A stretch of 64,000 bases of DNA from Rhodotorula mucilaginosa (Eukaryota; Basidiomycota; Microbotryomycetes; Sporidiobolales; Sporidiobolaceae), in the NCBI GenBank assembly GCA_034406715.1, contig CP137864.1, positions 682,001 through 746,000 of the forward strand, written 5' to 3'. A program made the translations under genes and the position numbers. Under the pieces are notes generated by a model. The model ran no database searches, had not been told where the DNA came from, and saw only the letters and a program-made list of their open reading frames with translations. Numbering within the stretch: the first letter of the stretch is position 1; each line of letters starts with the position of its first letter. Shown here in pieces: positions 31,902 through 42,495 of this stretch.

Positions 31902-32549
31902 TCAGGCGAGAAGGGCCACCGCGGCGACGACAACTGCTCCGGCAGCTCCAGTCCAGGCCACATCTGCGCGTCCGGCGGCGGCGATGTACCTGATGGAACA
32001 TGTGTGAGCAAGTTGGCCCACTTTGAGTCACGCTGAAAACGGACGCACCCGTCACTAGGACCGAGAGCGACTCCGGACACGGTCTGGCCCGGAGCGTACG
32101 CCGTGATGGAAGCGAGCCCCTCGGGCGTCGCTGCCGTCGTGAGCGGCTTGGTCGCCGTCATGGTCGACGTGCTCGTAAAGTTGAGGGTCATGGTCTGGCT
32201 GCCGTTGACCGACACGGACTGCGAGACGATGACGGATTGCGAGACCGAGACTGCGACGGAGGAGGAACCGGAGGAAGAGTTGGACGACGCCGACGCCGAT
32301 TGACTATTTGATGCGCTGTTCGAGGCCGAGCCCGACGACGCCGACGCCGAAGCTGATGCTGACGCAGACGAAGCAGACGACGAGGCAGCTGTACTGCTCG
32401 CGGTCGAGATCAAGCCCGAGAGGTCGGCGGCGGCAACATGGGCGACGAACGAAGCCAACACGAGCTGCGAGGGCGAGCGGTCAGGATCTCGCGCATGGTC
32501 ATAGGCCAGCTGGACTCACTGCGAGTGCATGGAGCACGTTGACCCGCAT
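31902..32549 (-). CDS. Ser-rich secreted protein with GPI-anchor signal
   Basis: Three exons on the minus strand. Exon 1 (MRVNVLHALA) and the start of exon 2 (LVLASFVAHVAAA) form a signal peptide. The mature part is nearly all Ser, Ala, Asn and Thr over about 80 residues, then VSQSVIVSQSVSVNGSQTMT and a Thr-rich segment with ITAYAPGQTVSG. Exon 3, after an intron starting GTGCGTCC, gives GYIAAAGRADVAWTGAAGAV and VVAAVALLA-stop. That end has small residues followed by a hydrophobic tail, as in GPI attachment signals. It is probably a cell-wall or plasma-membrane mannoprotein, heavily O-glycosylated. Only 106 bp separate its ATG from the divergent HUL4-like gene. Confidence 0.8.
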
Positions 32550-32655
32550 CGCTCGAAGCGAGTGTGTACAGTTGTTGGCCAAGCGGCGATGAAGACATCG
32601 CTGGGCTCTCACTTCGACTGCTCATCGATCGCCTCAAGTGGCCAGCTAGAGGACA

Positions 32656-35600
32656 ATGGCAGACAGTGCCTGTGCATATGAACCACCTGCAGCGGTGCCC
32701 GTCCGCCCCGTCGCGTCGACTTCAACCTCGTCGAGCCAGCTGCAGCCTCCGCCGCTCTCCTCCTCGCCGTGGACTGGATCCGGCTCCTTCTACGCCTTCG
32801 GGTCAGGGTCGCCTCGGAGCCTACACTCGCGCAAAGCCCCGCCCTTCAAGGGCAGGTCCTACACCGCTGCCTCTGCGTCTTCGTCGCCTCGGCAGACTCC
32901 GCCCCCGTCAAGACCCGCCAGTCCCGCCGTCCTCATGACCACCGCAAGGTGCTGCTGCTGCGGAACAGAGCTCAAATACCCGCGCGCGAGTCCTAGCTTC
33001 CGCTGCACCGTCTGCGACCAGATCTGCGACCTCTCGGACGAAGCGGGCCGCGGCAAGGCACCCGAGGGTGTGTCCTCCCCCCTCCCCCTCCCTCCGCTTC
33101 ACGACCATCTTGCTAAGTCCTCCTTTGCTTCCTTCATCTTGCTGGTCGCCTGCTCCTCGCTTTTCTCAGGCGTGCCCGTACCACAAGCGACGCCAATCTC
33201 CGAGGCAGAATGGCTAAATCTGCTCGATTCGCCCGATCGAGATCCCGAAGCAGCCTCGGACCTCGCACAAGGCCTCGACGACGTCACTCTCGAAGACTAC
33301 TCTACTACGCCGTCTGGCGCACCCTCTCGGCTGCCAGATCTGCTCACAGCAGTCGACACGGCTTTCTCGAACCTCCCTTCCCTCGAGGCGTCCTTCCGAC
33401 CATCCTCATCGACAAGCACGGGCCAGAAAAACCCACGGAAACGCGTGCCGTCGTGGAAGACACTGCGCCAGCTATCCGACGCGGCGACGAGTCGACCCGC
33501 TGTCGTAGAACGCATGCGCGAGCGGGTCGAGGCGATCCTGCAACGGCCCGGTCCGAGTTTGCTCGACAGCGACGGCACCTGGTTGATCGTTCTATTCGAG
33601 GTGAGGTCCACCGCTAAGCACGACAAAGAGAAGGGGATGTGTCTAACCCACCGTTGACTTCGTGTAGAACCCGGTTTTTACGGCAACAGCTGCCCCGGAT
33701 TCAGAAGCGCGCCATCGACTTCAGGCACGCTTGATCGGACTGTCAGTCCAGCGCGATTCTTTCTTCCCTGTCGTGTTTCCCTGACCTGACTGTTCTTCTC
33801 ACTGCAGAGTGTCCCGACTTCCAAATACGCTGCACCACGCCTTGGTGACTTACCTCTCGTCGCCGACCTACCCGCGCCCCGCCTTTCTCGAAAAAGTCGA
33901 ATTCGTCTGCAGCTTCCTCTCCCATCGCATCGCGCTCTGCGTCGAGGCAGATCGGCCGCCGACTGCGTACGTGACGGATTGGCAAGTCCAGGCCGCGGCC
34001 CGAGTCGCGAGTTTGCTCTTTGCCGCGAACGAAAAGCTGCGGCGGGTCCCGCTCACGGCTTTCTACGTCACGTTGATCGATTCGCTCGGTCCCGCGGCGC
34101 TTTTCAACGACTTTGAGACGTGGGAAGCGACGCGAGAGTACGTTCCGTCCCTCCCTTTGGCGCCGGTGTACGCTTCTCTTTCGAAACCGGGACTCACGTT
34201 TTTTCGTCTCACGGCAGGACCTTCTCGCTGTGTCAATATCCCTTCTTGCTCTCCCTCGGCGCCAAAATCCTCTTGCTCACTTATGACGGCGAACGCGAGA
34301 TGGTCGAGCGCACCAACGAGGCGTACCGCGCCAACCTCTCGTCGGAGGAAACCGAGTCTCCGTTGCTCGTCCTGAACATTCGCAGGGATCATTTGGTGGC
34401 CGACAGCTTGCAGCAGGTGCGTGCATTCACGTATGGCCCTTGGAAAAATCGGGTGTTCAGCTAATTCCTTGACCGTCGAGTAGATCGCGATGAATCACCG
34501 TGGCCTGACCAAGCCTCTCCGGATTAAATGGGAAGACGAAGAAGGCATCGACGCGGGCGGCTTGCGCAAAGAGTGGTTCCTCCTCCTCTGTCGCAAACTG
34601 TTCGACCCGCAGTTCGGCATGTTCCTCGTCGACGAAGAATCGCAATACGTCTGGTTCAACCCGGCGGCAGTCGGCATGGAGGACGACTTTTGGCTCGTCG
34701 GCGTGACAACAGGGCTGGCGTTGTTCAACGGCGCCAACCTTGATATCCCGCTACCCCCCGTGACCTACAAACTGCTCGCCGCTGCGTCGACTTCGCTCAA
34801 GCTCTCGGATCTCGCCGACTTGAACCCGTCGCTGGCCCGCGGCCTGGACCAACTGCTCAATCACCCGGCCGAGGACGTCGAGAGCACGTTTTGTCGGACG
34901 TTTGTCGGGCAGTACGAAGCCTGGGGCGAGGTGGTCGAGGTCGACTTGGTGGAGAACGGCAGCGAGGTTCCGGTCACGGGGCAGAATCGACAAGGTCAGG
35001 CGAATGCACCAGCTCGACTTCACAAGTACGGGTGCTCACAGATCTCATCTGACAGACTACGTCGATTTGATGGTCGAATTCCTCCTCGTCGGTTCGGTCT
35101 CGTCGCAGTTTGCGAGCTTCGCAAGGGGCTTTTCAGAAGTCTGCGCCGGCAACGCGCTGTCTCTCTTCCGAGCAGAGGAGCTCGAGCTCGTAATTCGAGG
35201 GTCACCAGAGGAACTCGACATCGAAGCGCTGCGGGCCGTGACCATCTACGATGGCTTTTCGCCGAAAGAGCCCGCCATCGAGTGAGTTTGACCCAGCAAC
35301 GGAACTAGCGGCGTCGAGAGTATTAAGCCTGTTGTGCCTGTGCAGGTACTTCTGGTCCGCCGTCGCCGGCTTTTCGCCGACAGACCAGCGCCGCCTCCTT
35401 GCATTCATCACCGCATCGGATCGCCTACCCGCCACCGGCATCACCTCGCTCGAGCTCAAGCTGCAATGCCTTGGCGACGACAGTGACCGGTATCCTCAGA
35501 GTCATACCTGCTTCAATACCCTCAGCCTGTACCGCTATTCGTCTCTCCAAAAGATGGAACGCATGCTGCGGCGCTCCTTCGAAGACAGGTGCGGCCCTTT

Positions 35601-35681
35601 CTCCGCCGCCGCCGATTTTCAGAATGCCGCGAAGATTGACTCGTTCTTTGGTGGTGCAGCGAGGGCTTCGGACTCCGATGA
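32656..35681 (+). CDS. HUL4: HECT-type E3 ubiquitin ligase, Hul4-like
   Basis: HECT ligases form a thioester with ubiquitin before transferring it to substrate. The N-terminus MADSACAYEPPAAVPV is disordered and followed by a small Cys finger (CCCCGTELKYPRASPSFRCT then VCDQICDL) of the LSD1-type pattern seen near the start of fungal Hul4 proteins. The middle is helical (AEWLNLLDSPDRDP, FLEKVEFVCSFLSHRIALC). The HECT domain begins near NHRGLTKPLRIKWEDEEGID and includes GGLRKEWFLLLCRKLFDP, FWLVGVTTGLALFNG, AFITASDRLPATG and the catalytic Cys in SHTCFNTL. The last intron (donor after GAAGACAG, acceptor GTGGTGCAG) yields the end EDSEGFGLR, so the stop is at 35679-35681. The domain looks complete and active. 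Confidence 0.92.
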
Positions 35682-35944
35682 ATGTAGGTGTTGACTAGAA
35701 GCAGGCGTCGCACGAGGGAGCAGGCACGTGAAAGTACTTTGCTGGCTGCATGCTCTCTTCTGCGCAGCCTCAGAGAGCCCGCTCTTACCATTCCAAGTCC
35801 TGCGATAAGCCATATTGCGAGTCTGAACACATCTAAGAGGCTCGACGTCTCTGCGCAGCCATTTCTTACCAGCTGAGAGCGCGTCATCAGCGTGGGCATC
35901 AAGGAGCTGTTTCCTTTCCCTTCCTCCTCGACCGCCGACAGCCT

Positions 35945-35983
35945 ATGGAGGCGGCGAAGAGCGCAATCTCTCCGCAACGATGA
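35945..35983 (+). promoter_or_regulatory. Upstream ORF (12 codons) overlapping the DHHC start as ATGA
   Basis: An ATG at 35945 opens a 12-codon frame (MEAAKSAISPQR) whose TGA stop (35981-35983) overlaps the main ATG (35980-35982) in the sequence ATGA. If the transcript begins upstream, ribosomes finishing this frame would stop exactly on the main start. It could lower or condition translation of the DHHC protein. Transcript start is unknown. Confidence 0.5.
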
Positions 35984-37482
35984 CTGCAGCAGGCACGATG
36001 ACCAGCGCAAGCTCTCGCCTTCGACGACCGAATGTTTGGCTCGGCAAGGCGATCCCTCTCATCCTGCTGGTCTTTGTATGGAAAGGCTGGGAGCTGGTGC
36101 TCTTCCGGATCAGTGAGTCGTACAGTGCCTCAGACGCTTCCTGACTCGGCTGCACTGACTTGGACCACCACAGTTCCGCATGTCGCCGCCCGACATCCTC
36201 GACTGGGAACGGTGTATGCTGTCGTCATGCATGCTGCGCTGGCTATGACCTTGCTGTCCTACTTCAAGGTTTATCTGCACTCGCAAGCTCCGCCACGGGA
36301 AATACATCCGCCGCCAGAAGTGCTTGCGAAGCGAGTGGTGCGGTGTTACTCTCAGCTCTCGCGCTCCGTCCCTCCCTCGCTCGTTGCGCCCGCTGACTGC
36401 TTTTCCGTACAGATTTTTGCTTGCGACGAGTCGGGGGCTCCGCTCCGCTGCTACCGAGATCGTTGCGGCGGGGCTTGGCAGGCCGTTCGCACTCGACATT
36501 GCCGAGATTGCGGAACCTGCCGACCTCTCTTCGACCACCATTGCGCCTTCATGGACAACTGCGTCGACGCCGAGACACACAAAGCCTTCTTCTGTTTTGT
36601 CACGTATGCCGCGGTCGTGCTCGGCTTGGGACTCTTGCCACTCGCGCCCCCGCAGTGGGTCGCACTCCGCGAGGTTGTGCGCTCGACGTGGTCGAGCCAC
36701 GCCATGGCGAAGAAGTGGTGGAGCCGCTGGTACAGCTGGCTAGGAGGACCGATCTGGCGGTAGGCGAATGACTGATCCGGCGCATGGGATGGAGCCGGAC
36801 TGACCATATCAAAATGGGCAGCTACCTCGGCGCGGTTCTCCTCGGCTACCGCCAACATCGCCAGGCCCTCGAGACGGCGCACGACTCCAAAGTGCACACT
36901 CCGCCCGCATCTGCGCACGAGGTCGACTACCTCTCGGTTCCGCGGCTTTCGACGCTCGCGATCACCGCGGCTACAGCTTTGATTCTTTTGATCGCTTTGA
37001 GCAGTACGTATCCGAGCAGTGTCACCGAAGCCAGGCAGCTCATACTGATTTTATCCCTCCTTGCAGTGATCTTTGTCGTCCTTCGCAATGCGTCGCGCGG
37101 TCTATCCACCGTCCAGGTCGAGCGAGCGCGCGCGTACCGCGCCCAGCGGAAGCGCGCTCCTCTCGGCCTCGAGCCTCGTTACGATGCGAGGCTCAGACTT
37201 TGGGTGCCGACGGACGATGTTGGGGGCGGGACTATCTTGCTTGTCGAGCCGAGCATTCCGCTGTTCGATTTCGGTCGGCGAGAGAACCTCCGGAGAGCGT
37301 TCGGCGACCGCTGGTGGAAGTGGTGCCTTCCTTGGGTCACGGTGTGAGTCACAACACTCTTGTCTGTGATTGCGATCAAGCGGGACTGACCACACTCGCG
37401 AGCATACAGAGCCCATTCTGACCTCGACTTCAACACGACGATACGGGCCGACCTTCAGGAACGCGCGCGAAAAGCCGCATGA
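35980..37482 (+). CDS. DHHC-type protein S-acyltransferase (divergent)
   Basis: DHHC enzymes attach palmitate to Cys residues of membrane proteins. The start MTAAGTMTSASSRLRRPNVW leads to TM1 (AIPLILLVFVWKGWELVLF). The next exon gives VYAVVMHAALAMTLLSYFKV (TM2). The Cys-rich domain reads AVRTRHCRDCGTCRPLF then DHHCAFMDNCVDAETHKAFF; the catalytic tetrad DHHC is intact, though surrounding residues (AFMDNCVD) differ from the usual PWVNNCVG. TM3 follows (FVTYAAVVLGLGLLPL). After an intron comes YLGAVLLGYRQHRQALETAH, then TM segments near TAATALILLIALSSTYP and LILILSLLAVIFVV. The tail includes PLFDFGRRENLRRAFGDRWW and ends RARKAA (stop 37480-37482). It resembles an uncharacterised basidiomycete DHHC group rather than Erf2, Akr1 or Pfa3-5. 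Confidence 0.85.
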
Positions 37483-37619
37483 CGAAGGCAAAAAGAATGT
37501 GTAGAATCGCATGCAGACACTATAAAACAAGCAACAGAGACTTCACAGAGTATTGACACGGTGGCAGAGACGGATATGAACATGGTTATGAATGAAAGCG
37601 GGTTTGAGAAGTGGGACCG

Positions 37620-39895
37620 TTATTTCTTCTGCCTCTTCGCGGCGGACGAGAGGACCATCCCGGCAGGACGTTTCACGTTCGTGTCCCCTATGACAATGCC
37701 TGGCGTCAGTGCCTGTTCTTGGGCGCATGAAGGCGGCAGTGTTTACTCACACTGGAAGAAGTTGCAGCGGTACTGAGGGTCGACGTGGATCTTGGCTTGT
37801 CCCTGGTCGTAGCCGGGTCCAACGGGCCTGCGAGGGCGTTGGAGAAGGATCGTCAACAAACGGGCGCAGGGATGCCTAACGACGGGATCCTCACCTAGCG
37901 CAGAGGTAGAATACGCGCCCTTTGTTGACGCCCGGCTTGTTGACGGTCCACAGCCTCGACGGCTCGTTGTGACCCTCGCAGAGCGGGGTCGGCCTCGCGG
38001 CGAATATCTCGGACCATTTCGACGCAGAGGCACCGTTCATCGGGCTGGAAGGCTCAGCGGCTGCACTCGCGCGAGCTTCGGCCTCGAGCTGATCTTCATC
38101 CACCTCTTTCTTTGCGACGTCGTCGTTGTTGTCGTCGTCGTCGTCATCGAGAACGAGCACTTCGCGGTCCTTTTCATCGCGGGAAGTCGACAGGGTCGGA
38201 GAAGGCGACGGCTTTGGGCGCGAAGACGAGCGCGAAGTCTTGCCAGTCGCTGAGGCAGAAGCGGGAGGACTCCCCGTCTTGCTCTTCTTGCGCTTCTTCT
38301 TTGGACGGTCCGGCTTCGGCGGGGGCTTGAAGAAGCTCGTGAGGTCCTGTTGTCCGGCTTTCTTGGTCTCGACGGGCGTCTGACTGCGCTCCTTGGTCTT
38401 TTTCGTAGCACCCGTGCTGCTCAAAGGCGCCGCCTCCTGGCTGCTCGAAGCAGCGCGGGACGAAGACGAGGGAGCGGGAGGAGCAACAGCTTCGGTTGCG
38501 AGTGCCGGAGACGGGGAAGGGGACGGTTTGACGACGGGCGCCTGACTCTTCTTGCCGAACCAGCTCTGCAGCGTCTGCTGCTTGCCCGAGAATTCGTCGA
38601 AGAATCGGGCGGCAAATGCAGGGGGGTCAGGAGGGCTCTGCCCGGGTTGATGGCCGGGGTTGAGCAAGTCCTTGAGCACGAGGGGGCCGCGCTCGGGATC
38701 CTCGATCTGGTCATGAAAGTCGACGTAGACCGGGCAGTGATCGGAGCCGACGACGTCCGGCTGGATGTTCGAGTCTTTGACCCACGGCAACAGCGCAGGC
38801 GTGATGAGGATGTAGTCGAGGCGGTTGCCAAAGTTCGTCTTGCGAGCTTCCGTCTTGGTGTCCCAGCAAGTGAACATGCCGCGCCGGTTCGGGTGGAACT
38901 TGCGCGTGATGTCGATCATGGGGCCATCGGGACCGACAAACTCGTGCAGCCAGGCCCTCGGCGGGTAGTCCAGAAAGTTCTCCAAGCCGTTGTCGCGAGC
39001 GCGCTTTTGAGGCTCGGACGCGTCCAAATCGTCGGCGCAGATGTTGAGGTCCCCGACGACAATGACCTCGCGACCGGCCTTGATGAGGTTGCGCACACGG
39101 CGATCGACCATGGTGTTGAACTGGTTCTTGAAGACGAGCCGCTCCGCATTGGTCAGATTCGGCAGGTACCTGCAAAGGTCAAGTTAGCGACTCGAGTCCG
39201 AAGTTTGTTCTCGTTGGCTGATGGCGACATGGCAGACGACATACAGGTTGATCAAGACAAAGAGACCGCAATCGACGATCGTGGTGCGGCCCTCGAGGTC
39301 GAGATCTTTCATCGTGGCATAGTCCATGTCGACTTCGGAGCTGAGAGGGTAACCTCCGATGCGATTCGGGAGAGCCATGTCGGACGGAAGCAACGACGAG
39401 CCGATCCCTTCCTCAGCTTTGAGGGGGACGAGGGTTTCGCGCTTTGTAAAGATGGCCGTGCCGTGGACCCCCTTGACCGAGCGGCGGTAAAACGAGTAGA
39501 AGGAATCGAACGCCGTCATGCACGCCATCTCTTTGACCATTTGGGCGCGCGTGATCTTGGTCTCTGCGTAGCGGCTGTGGTCAGCTCGTCGCTCGAATGT
39601 ACGCCATGTCTAGGCTCTTGCTGACCTTGGATGCAGATGATGTCGCCGCCCAGATCCTCCATGATCCCCTCATACGTGCGCTTCTGATTCCATCTGCGGG
39701 CATGTCGCACGCACGTCAGCTGAACCACCTCAGCTGCGTGTATTACGAGGGCTTCGCTTATCGCCAGACTGACGGGTGATAGTGGACGAGCGGCTTGATG
39801 CCATTCTGGTAACAGGCGGGGGGGCAGTCAGCCATAGTCCGCAGACAGCAGCCTGGAGAGAGGGCACTCACGACATTCCACGTGATGAGACGCAT
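37620..39895 (-). CDS. APN2: AP endonuclease Apn2 (class II, EEP family) with PIP box and GRF finger
   Basis: Apn2 cleaves abasic sites and trims 3' blocked ends in base-excision repair. The first exon gives MRLITWNV, the next NGIKPLVHYHP, then YEGIMEDLGGDIICIQ joined to ETKITRAQMV (metal-binding Glu). Catalytic blocks follow: LYLPNLTNAERLVF, VIVVGDLNICADDLDAS (Asp and Asn), GNRLDYILIT and VVGSDHCPVYVDFHD (Asp-His pair). After the nuclease domain come a Ser/Pro-rich linker, a PCNA-binding PIP box (QQDLTSFF), a basic nuclear-localisation block (PKKKRKKSK) and a C-terminal zf-GRF (PLCEGHNEPSRLWTVNKPG, then YRCNFFQ). The final exon is uncertain: one splice ends SSAAKRQKK at 37620. Without it the stop lies near 37743. 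The protein appears complete. Confidence 0.92.
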
Positions 39896-40294
39896 CCTGC
39901 ATGCAGCCTCTCGACGTCCCTTGTCGCCGTACACGAGCGGTATTGCCAGGCCGGCCAGCGAGCGAGTGATCGGTCAACGAGCGACGCGAGGCGCAGTCCG
40001 AGCCGCCAGACGTGGCCGTTGCACGCGTGAGCAGTCTATGCGAGCGTTCGCAGCGGCTTTCCAAGCTCTGGCGTGTGTAGAGGCGGAAGAACGGGTGTGC
40101 GACAGAGTGGCGCCTCTGCCTCATAGTTGACATCTCTCGCACACGCGTCTATGCTCTCAAACTGCCTGGGAAGCAGTGATTACAATCAAAGGCAGGTTGT
40201 GAGCTACAAAACAACGTGGTACAACGACCCCCGCAAGCGAAACAAAACCGACAAGCGTTACCTCCTCCAACTTCCTTTTCTGAATGTCAACTTC
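39896..40294. other. Intergenic region between APN2 and its diverged neighbour
   Basis: 399 bp upstream of APN2 and downstream of the APN2-like gene, both on the minus strand. It should hold the APN2 promoter. Open frames here show no domain. Nothing else was recognised. Confidence 0.5.
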
Positions 40295-42207
40295 TCACTT
40301 CGTGCGCAGCTTCTTCGACTTTGGCCCGACGCCTGATGCCCCGTCATCGGTGTCCGACTCGCACAAGTAGATGACTTCAGTCGCGTTGCGGCGTCGCGGA
40401 GCGCTTGACTCCGAGGCAGTCCGAGGTTCGGCACCCCGCTTCTTGGAGACCGGCGATTCCTTGCTCGTCTGCTTTGTGGCCGCGGGGCGCTCACTCGACG
40501 ACGTGCTGGCCTGCGCGGTCGTGCTACTCGTAGGCGACGCTCCGCGGGGTTGGAAGAACCGCTCGAAGGGTTTCTGGCTGCGCAAATGTTCTTCGAGCTC
40601 GCGCACGAGTTGCGGCACGCGAAGCTCTTGCACAGGAGAGGCGCGCGGCGGGTTGAGTTCCTGCCAGAGATCGAGATGACCGTGTTCGGGATCGTCGATG
40701 GACTCGAACAAGTCGACATAGATCGGGATGTGATCCGAGCCGGACTTGGTGCGGTCGATGCCTGCGCCTTGGATCCACTTCATCAAGCCTCCCGTAGCGA
40801 GGGCGAGGTCGATCCGCGTGCCCAGGTTGCGCGACCTTTTGTCGTATCGAGGAAGCAGGTCAGAATTGAGCGGCGCAGACGACGACGTACGCGATGCGTC
40901 GCTCACTTGTTCTTTTCGTCGGAAAAGTCTGCGGGCAGTAAGGGCGACGTCAGTTTCAGGTGTTGCTGCTAGATCAGCGACTTTGTCGAATAGCTTACAC
41001 GTGTACTGCGGCTCGGTACCGCGGCGGAAGTGCTCGTGAACATCGACGAGAGCACATCCCGTCGGCGAGGTCATCTCCTCGAACCAGCGTTGTCCCGGCT
41101 TTTTGCAGTTCTCGACCGTACCAAGATGAGTATCCTTCGAGGTCGGCGGAACGTTCTTCGAGAGCGCCGAGCAGTCACCCGTCAGTCCGTATTGAGAGCA
41201 GACAGACCAGACAGAGGGATGCGAGCTCACAAAATCGCCGAGAACGAGCACCTCCCTGCCGGCGGCCTTGAGCAACTCGACGCGACTTTGCAGGACCGTC
41301 CGCAGGACCTGCGCCAGTTCAGCCGGGTCCCGCTTCTTTCCCGGTTCGTACTTTGTGAGGTTGGGCATGTAGCTGAGAGGTCGCGACGGAGTCGCGTCAG
41401 ATCTCTTCCGCCCTTTTCTGAAGGCCAGGTCTGAACGAGACGTACACGGAGATGAGGACAAAGACCTTGCAGTCCAGCACGACGATGCGTCCCTCTCCCT
41501 CGACGGTGTTGAGCTTGGCGACCGGGATGTCGAGAGCATCGATATCGGGATAGGGTCCGATCCTTTCGGTGGCGCGGAGCGCTTGGTTGCGTTTGCCCAA
41601 GGCGAGGCCCGTCTCGGCCTTGGAAGGCATGACGCTCGCCTTTCGAGCGCAGACAGTGACTCCCCACAAGCCCTCCGGCGGCTTGGCCCAATTCCCGTAA
41701 GCGGCAGTCGAAGCGACGACGGAATAGTCGTTTGCCGAACAGAAGCGCGCGGGGAGGGGCACGTCGCGTTGCTTTTCGTCACGCTTGCGGACTTGGGTCT
41801 CTGCGTTCGTCAAGCCTAAGGGGGATCAGTCAAGCGACTTGCGTAAGCCGGGGTAGAGACGAGTTTGTACCTTGGATGCAAACGATGTCGGCGTCGAAAC
41901 CGTCGAGGAACGCCTTCAGATCCCCTCCCTCGTACCTGTGAAGGTTGCCATCGCCGTATGAGCACAGACGTTACGGAATGATACGACTCCCTGGCCGCAC
42001 AGAGGAGTATCGCAGAGGCGCTCAAGGCCGTCCTGCGCACGAAATAAAGTCGTCGGTGAGCCCGGCGAGGCACCGAGCGGGTCGGAGGCAGGAGCAAGGG
42101 CCACGCACCACGTTCCACGACACGGTCCTGAACCGTCCAGCTCTAGCGAACGGCGTCGAGGTTGTGGTAGCGAGCGAGCTCGACTGGATCGTCTGCATCG
42201 AGTTCAA
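40295..42207 (-). CDS. Apn2-like EEP nuclease paralogue with altered active site
   Basis: The first exon ends GRFRTVSWNV and continues into DGLERLCDTPLCGQ, then YEGGDLKAFLDGFDADIVCI joined to QETQVRKRDEKQ, so the metal-binding Glu is kept. Next come VVASTAAYGNWAKPPEGLWG, VVLDCKVFVLISVYV, YMPNLTKYEPGKKRD, EVLVLGDFVSSHPSV, LGTRIDLALAT and KSGSDHIPIYVDLFES. Overall order matches Apn2 next door. The Asp-His pair (SDH) is kept, but GDLN is GDFV, replacing the conserved catalytic Asn by Val. The C-terminal half lacks the GRF finger and any clear PIP box; it is Ser/Arg-rich and ends GPKSKKLRTK. Same strand as APN2, so a tandem duplication followed by strong divergence is likely. Start 42207 (MNSMQT) or 42198. 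Enzymatic activity is uncertain. Confidence 0.8.
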
Positions 42208-42495
42208 GTGTGGTGGGGCGCCGTCCTCGAAGCGGTGCGTGCGGCTGGGGGTACCGGACGGCAGTGGTGGTCAGACCGCCTTCTTGCCTGTTCCGGGCCG
42301 CGAAATGAACGGAGAAAGAGGTCAGAGGAGTGACGCTGCCTGCTGGAGGTGCCGAACGGGGGTGGAAACTCGGCTTGGACGTTGAGAAAAGTCTGCGGGG
42401 ACATCAGAGCAGCATAGCAGGAAAGAACGTCTTGAAAATATCTGTATCGCCTGTGTATTGCACGTCTAGCGCCGCGCGCGCGCATGGGCGTACGT

